From Paenibacillus wynnii (GTDB lineage Bacteria; Bacillota; Bacilli; Paenibacillales; Paenibacillaceae): a stretch of 64,000 nucleotides of DNA. Below the pieces are notes generated by a model. The model made no database searches. It had not been told where the DNA came from and saw only the letters and a program-made list of their open reading frames with translations. Positions within the stretch are counted from its first letter, which is position 1. Each line of letters opens with the position of its first letter. The stretch is from the NCBI RefSeq assembly GCF_030812855.1, contig NZ_JAUSTK010000018.1:29784-93783 (forward strand), in the 5' to 3' direction. Made by a program: the position numbers and the translations under genes. This document shows positions 61,563-64,000 of this stretch, piece after piece.

Positions 61563-62492
61563 ATGGACTTTACTACTCAGTTATTAATAGCGGCGATTTC
61601 AGCAGGGACGCCACTCCTTCTGGCTACACTAGGCGGAATATTGAATGAAAGGGCCGGGATCATCCAGCTTGGTGCCGAGGGACTGATGCTGATGGGTGCG
61701 GTGACAACCTGTATTGTGTACATTCGCACCGGCAATCTGGCTGTTGCATTACTGGCAACGGTAGCCGTCACGGCTGTATTAGGTTTGTTGCATTCCTTTC
61801 TGTGTGTCACGCTTCGGGCGAATCAGACGATGTCGGGTCTTGCGATGACCTTATTTGGGAGTGGGCTAAGTGCTTATCTCGGTAAGCCGATTAGTGGTAT
61901 TCCACTGCCGGGGCCCTCACCCAAGCTGCATTTAGGTTGGTTGGAGCCTGTTCCGGTTATTGGGAATATATTTGCTAACATGGATTATTTGACATGGTTC
62001 AGCCTAGTCTTGGTTCTTGTTCTTCATCTACTGATTCATCGAACATCCTGGGGACTCCATTTGAGGGCCGTTGGAGATAGCCCAGCTACAGCAGATGTGA
62101 TGGGTATTCGTGTACAACTGATTCGCTACAGCTATGTGATTGCAGGAGCTATGCTAATCGGACTGGCGGGTGCAGATATGGTATTGGCCTATGCACCAAC
62201 CTGGAACGAAGGTCTAACTGCCGGGCGCGGTTGGATTGCGGTAGGGCTTGTTATATTCGCTAGATGGAATCCGCTAAGAGCGCTGTTCTGTGCTTATTTC
62301 TTCGGAGCGCTGGATTCACTGGGTTTCCGTATTCAGTTGCTTGGAAGTGTAGTTCCATCTTATTTTCTCAAAATGATACCCTATCTTGTGACCATATTGG
62401 TGCTGATGTATTTAGGCTACCGCAATCGAAATAAGCCTTCCGGTACACCGGAGGCACTGGGTGTTCCCTATATACGGGAACAAAGGTTTTAA
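61563..62492 (+). CDS. ABC transporter permease 2 (system 2)
   Basis: A 309-residue BPD_transp_2 permease: LLATLGGILNERAGIIQLGAEG, LRANQTMSGLAMTLFGSGLS and coupling loop WGLHLRAVGDSPATADVMG. Parallel to the system 1 permease at 17286. The ATG follows AAGGGGTTATAGA. Confidence 0.88.
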   Translation: MDFTTQLLIAAISAGTPLLLATLGGILNERAGIIQLGAEGLMLMGAVTTCIVYIRTGNLAVALLATVAVTAVLGLLHSFLCVTLRANQTMSGLAMTLFGSGLSAYLGKPISGIPLPGPSPKLHLGWLEPVPVIGNIFANMDYLTWFSLVLVLVLHLLIHRTSWGLHLRAVGDSPATADVMGIRVQLIRYSYVIAGAMLIGLAGADMVLAYAPTWNEGLTAGRGWIAVGLVIFARWNPLRALFCAYFFGALDSLGFRIQLLGSVVPSYFLKMIPYLVTILVLMYLGYRNRNKPSGTPEALGVPYIREQRF

Positions 62493-62560
62493 AATAGGTT
62501 TCACTTTTTAACAATAGAAATTTCTGATGAATAATGCCTGCTGGAGAGGAGGTAGTACGT

Positions 62561-63463
62561 ATGGGAGCGCTAAGGGATGAGGGATTGCTTGGGCAGCCGG
62601 GCTTACATCAGCCGCACAGTCTTCACGAGGCTTGGGAGTTGAAGTCAGCTCTGGGGAGTGGCGCTCTGTATGTCTCCGGTGGCACACTCCTGCGAACGCA
62701 ATGGGATGCCGGGACTTTACCGATGCCCAATCAGCTAATCGATCTCCGGGGTGTTGAAGGTATCGGTATCGGTGAGATCCGTTCAACAGAATATTATCTA
62801 ACGCTGGGTGCTCTTACTACGCTGTCACTGTGCCGTAAGAACAAATATCTACAGTCTGTGGCTCCGGCGGTTCAAGCAGCGGTGAAGGGGATAGCTGCCC
62901 CCGCGGTACGGAATCTGGCTACACTTGGAGGCAATATCGCTTCAGGCTTTGGGGATATCCTTCCGGCATTACTGGTATATGATGCCGAGATGGTTACCTA
63001 TGACGGTAAATTATTGAATGCTCAGCCCTTGATAGAATGGCTGAACAGCCGATGGGAAGGTGCGGTATCGGCTATGGATATCGTTGCTGAAGTCCGTATT
63101 CCTATTCCTAAGGCGAGTGAAAAGGAAGCATCCAGAGTGGAGGTTTACCACAAGATTGGCCGAAGAGAAGCTTTTACTCCATCGCTCGTAACCGTGGCGT
63201 TAACCGCTTCAATAGATGCTTCGCATCGGATAAGCAGAGTACGGCTTGCGGCAGGCGGCGGTTCGGGTCGACCGCAGCGGCTTATCGCCGCTGAAGCTAT
63301 GCTCGAAGGCAATACGTATGAAGAAAGACTGCTCCCTCTTGTATATGAAGCCGTTGTAAATGACTTTGAAACCTATAGCGATCCATTTGCTTCAGAGGCA
63401 TACAAGAAAAAAACCGCAGGGAACCTGATCGTATCTGAGCTGTGGAAGGCCTTTAAAGTGTAG
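62561..63463 (+). CDS. FAD-binding (middle) subunit of a xanthine-dehydrogenase-type molybdenum hydroxylase
   Basis: A 300-residue protein with FAD_binding_5 and CO_deh_flav_C domains. Landmarks: LYVSGGTLLRTQWD, LGALTTLSLCRKN, and the FAD signature PAVRNLATLGGNIASGFGDILPALLVYDAEM. It corresponds to the medium chain (XdhB/PucC type) that passes electrons from the Mo centre to NAD. The ATG at 62561 (MGALRDEGLLG) follows GAGAGGAGGTAGTACGT. The iron-sulfur and molybdopterin subunits do not follow: only repeat cluster D and a minus-strand gene do. Confidence 0.87.
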   Translation: MGALRDEGLLGQPGLHQPHSLHEAWELKSALGSGALYVSGGTLLRTQWDAGTLPMPNQLIDLRGVEGIGIGEIRSTEYYLTLGALTTLSLCRKNKYLQSVAPAVQAAVKGIAAPAVRNLATLGGNIASGFGDILPALLVYDAEMVTYDGKLLNAQPLIEWLNSRWEGAVSAMDIVAEVRIPIPKASEKEASRVEVYHKIGRREAFTPSLVTVALTASIDASHRISRVRLAAGGGSGRPQRLIAAEAMLEGNTYEERLLPLVYEAVVNDFETYSDPFASEAYKKKTAGNLIVSELWKAFKV

Positions 63464-63474
63464 AAGGTATGCTT

Positions 63475-63660
63475 GAGTTGCACTTTATACACTTATTCTG
63501 AGCTAACATCGATTTTTTCGGCTTTTAGTTGTATTTCGTACATCTAAAAAAGGAAAATTGGCACTTTTCCACACAAATATGGGGAGTTAGATGCATTAAC
63601 TACAACTAAATGGATTTTTGGTTCCTAGCCAGGATTATAGTTGCACTTCTTGCACTAGAC
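63475..63660. repeat. Four-module palindromic repeat cluster D
   Basis: Modules start near 63475, 63524, 63587 and 63636 (spacing 49, 63, 49). Module 1 has AGTTGCAC-TTT-ATACACTTATT; module 4 has AGTTGCACTTCTTGCACT. Length 186 bp, starting 12 bp after the stop codon of the FAD-subunit gene. The following 140 bp (to 63800) is AT-rich with no feature seen. Confidence 0.75.
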
Positions 63661-63799
63661 ATGCATAGAACCTTACACGAAATCGAAAAACTAAAAAAGT
63701 AATAATTTTACAGTTGTGTTTTTTGGATAAAGTGAAAAAAATCAAAGGGCTCATAAAGCGTAGGAGTTAATTACCAAAAAAAGTAATTTTATATTCTGT

Positions 63800-64000
63800 T
63801 TATCCCACAATTATTTTTACGGTTTCTCGCTTGGCACTCATTCGCGGCGGGGCCTCCGCAGGCTTCGGTATTTTTTGTCTTCCCTTCGATCGTCGTGTGG
63901 GCTCCATATTCAGAACCTGGATGAAAGAATCCCAGTCACTCGTGAAGTAATATCGCATCTTTCGCAAAAAGTTCCACGGGCTCAGCGACGTCTGTGCTTC
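63800..64000 (-). CDS. C-terminal part of an unknown protein, running off the right edge
   Basis: The minus-strand frame is open from base 64000 to a TAA at 63800-63802 (66 codons). It reads ...SPWNFLRKMRYYFTSDWDSF...MEPTRRSKGRQKIPKP...KRETVKIIVG: aromatic and basic with a proline-rich tail, codon use like its neighbours. The beginning lies outside the window. I do not recognise a family. Confidence 0.55.
   Translation of the reverse strand, partial: EAQTSLSPWNFLRKMRYYFTSDWDSFIQVLNMEPTRRSKGRQKIPKPAEAPPRMSAKRETVKIIVG

Overview
The window looks like a chromosome segment of a low- to mid-GC, spore-forming Firmicute, most likely Paenibacillus or a close relative. The reasons are strong GGAGG ribosome-binding sites, a T-box ahead of ilvB, the infC-rpmI-rplT operon with an L20-type leader and a non-ATG infC start, a FeoA/FeoB/Cys-rich-protein iron operon, a sporulation-type PAS kinase, and Bacillus-like YtqA/YtqB, TrmB and NupNOPQ-type genes. 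This is inferred from gene families only; no database was searched.

Layout. 1-9.4 kb: tail of a B12-type radical SAM protein, a GNAT-nucleotidyltransferase fusion, a methyltransferase, a 27-residue type I toxin candidate, an alpha/beta hydrolase, manA, the ytqA/ytqB pair, a 58-aa protein, trmB and a PAP2 phosphatase. 9.4-18.5 kb: a GT2 glycosyltransferase, infC-rpmI-rplT, a hotdog thioesterase and a first BMP-type nucleoside ABC transporter (binding lipoprotein, ATPase, two permeases). 18.5-31.3 kb: T-box-ilvB-ilvN, ilvC, leuA, then an ECF sigma/anti-sigma envelope operon, an aldo-keto reductase and a secreted protein, and finally leuB. 31.5-39.8 kb: a peroxiredoxin behind a PerR-type box, a zinc-finger protein, a PAS histidine kinase, an M17 aminopeptidase, the feo operon, and a divergent aldolase-like gene. 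40-50.7 kb: a MASE3-GGDEF-EAL protein, tRNA-Gly, a dipeptidase, an RNA methylase, a NUDIX hydrolase, an ABC-F protein with a leader-peptide/attenuator, a PH-domain protein and a split chromate transporter. 50.9-63.5 kb: a purine-related island (GGT-like enzyme, amidase, PucR regulator, XdhC, MocA-like enzyme, second BMP-type transporter, FAD subunit of a xanthine dehydrogenase). A partial minus-strand gene runs off the right edge.

Functional picture: branched-chain amino acid synthesis under T-box control; purine nucleoside or base uptake and oxidation with molybdenum-cofactor maturation; iron uptake and peroxide defence with recognisable Fur/Per-type sites; and envelope-stress and c-di-GMP functions.

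The most unusual content is non-coding. (i) Four intergenic clusters (about 1.8, 42.7, 53.8 and 63.5 kb) share one architecture: four degenerate ~24-bp palindromic modules at about 50/60/50-bp spacing, total length 186-189 bp each. (ii) A second dispersed family (35.8, 46.7, 5.7 and 42.5 kb) has an 8-bp stem and 3-nt loop whose stem sequence changes between copies while pairing is kept, as expected of a structured RNA. I recognise neither as a named family.
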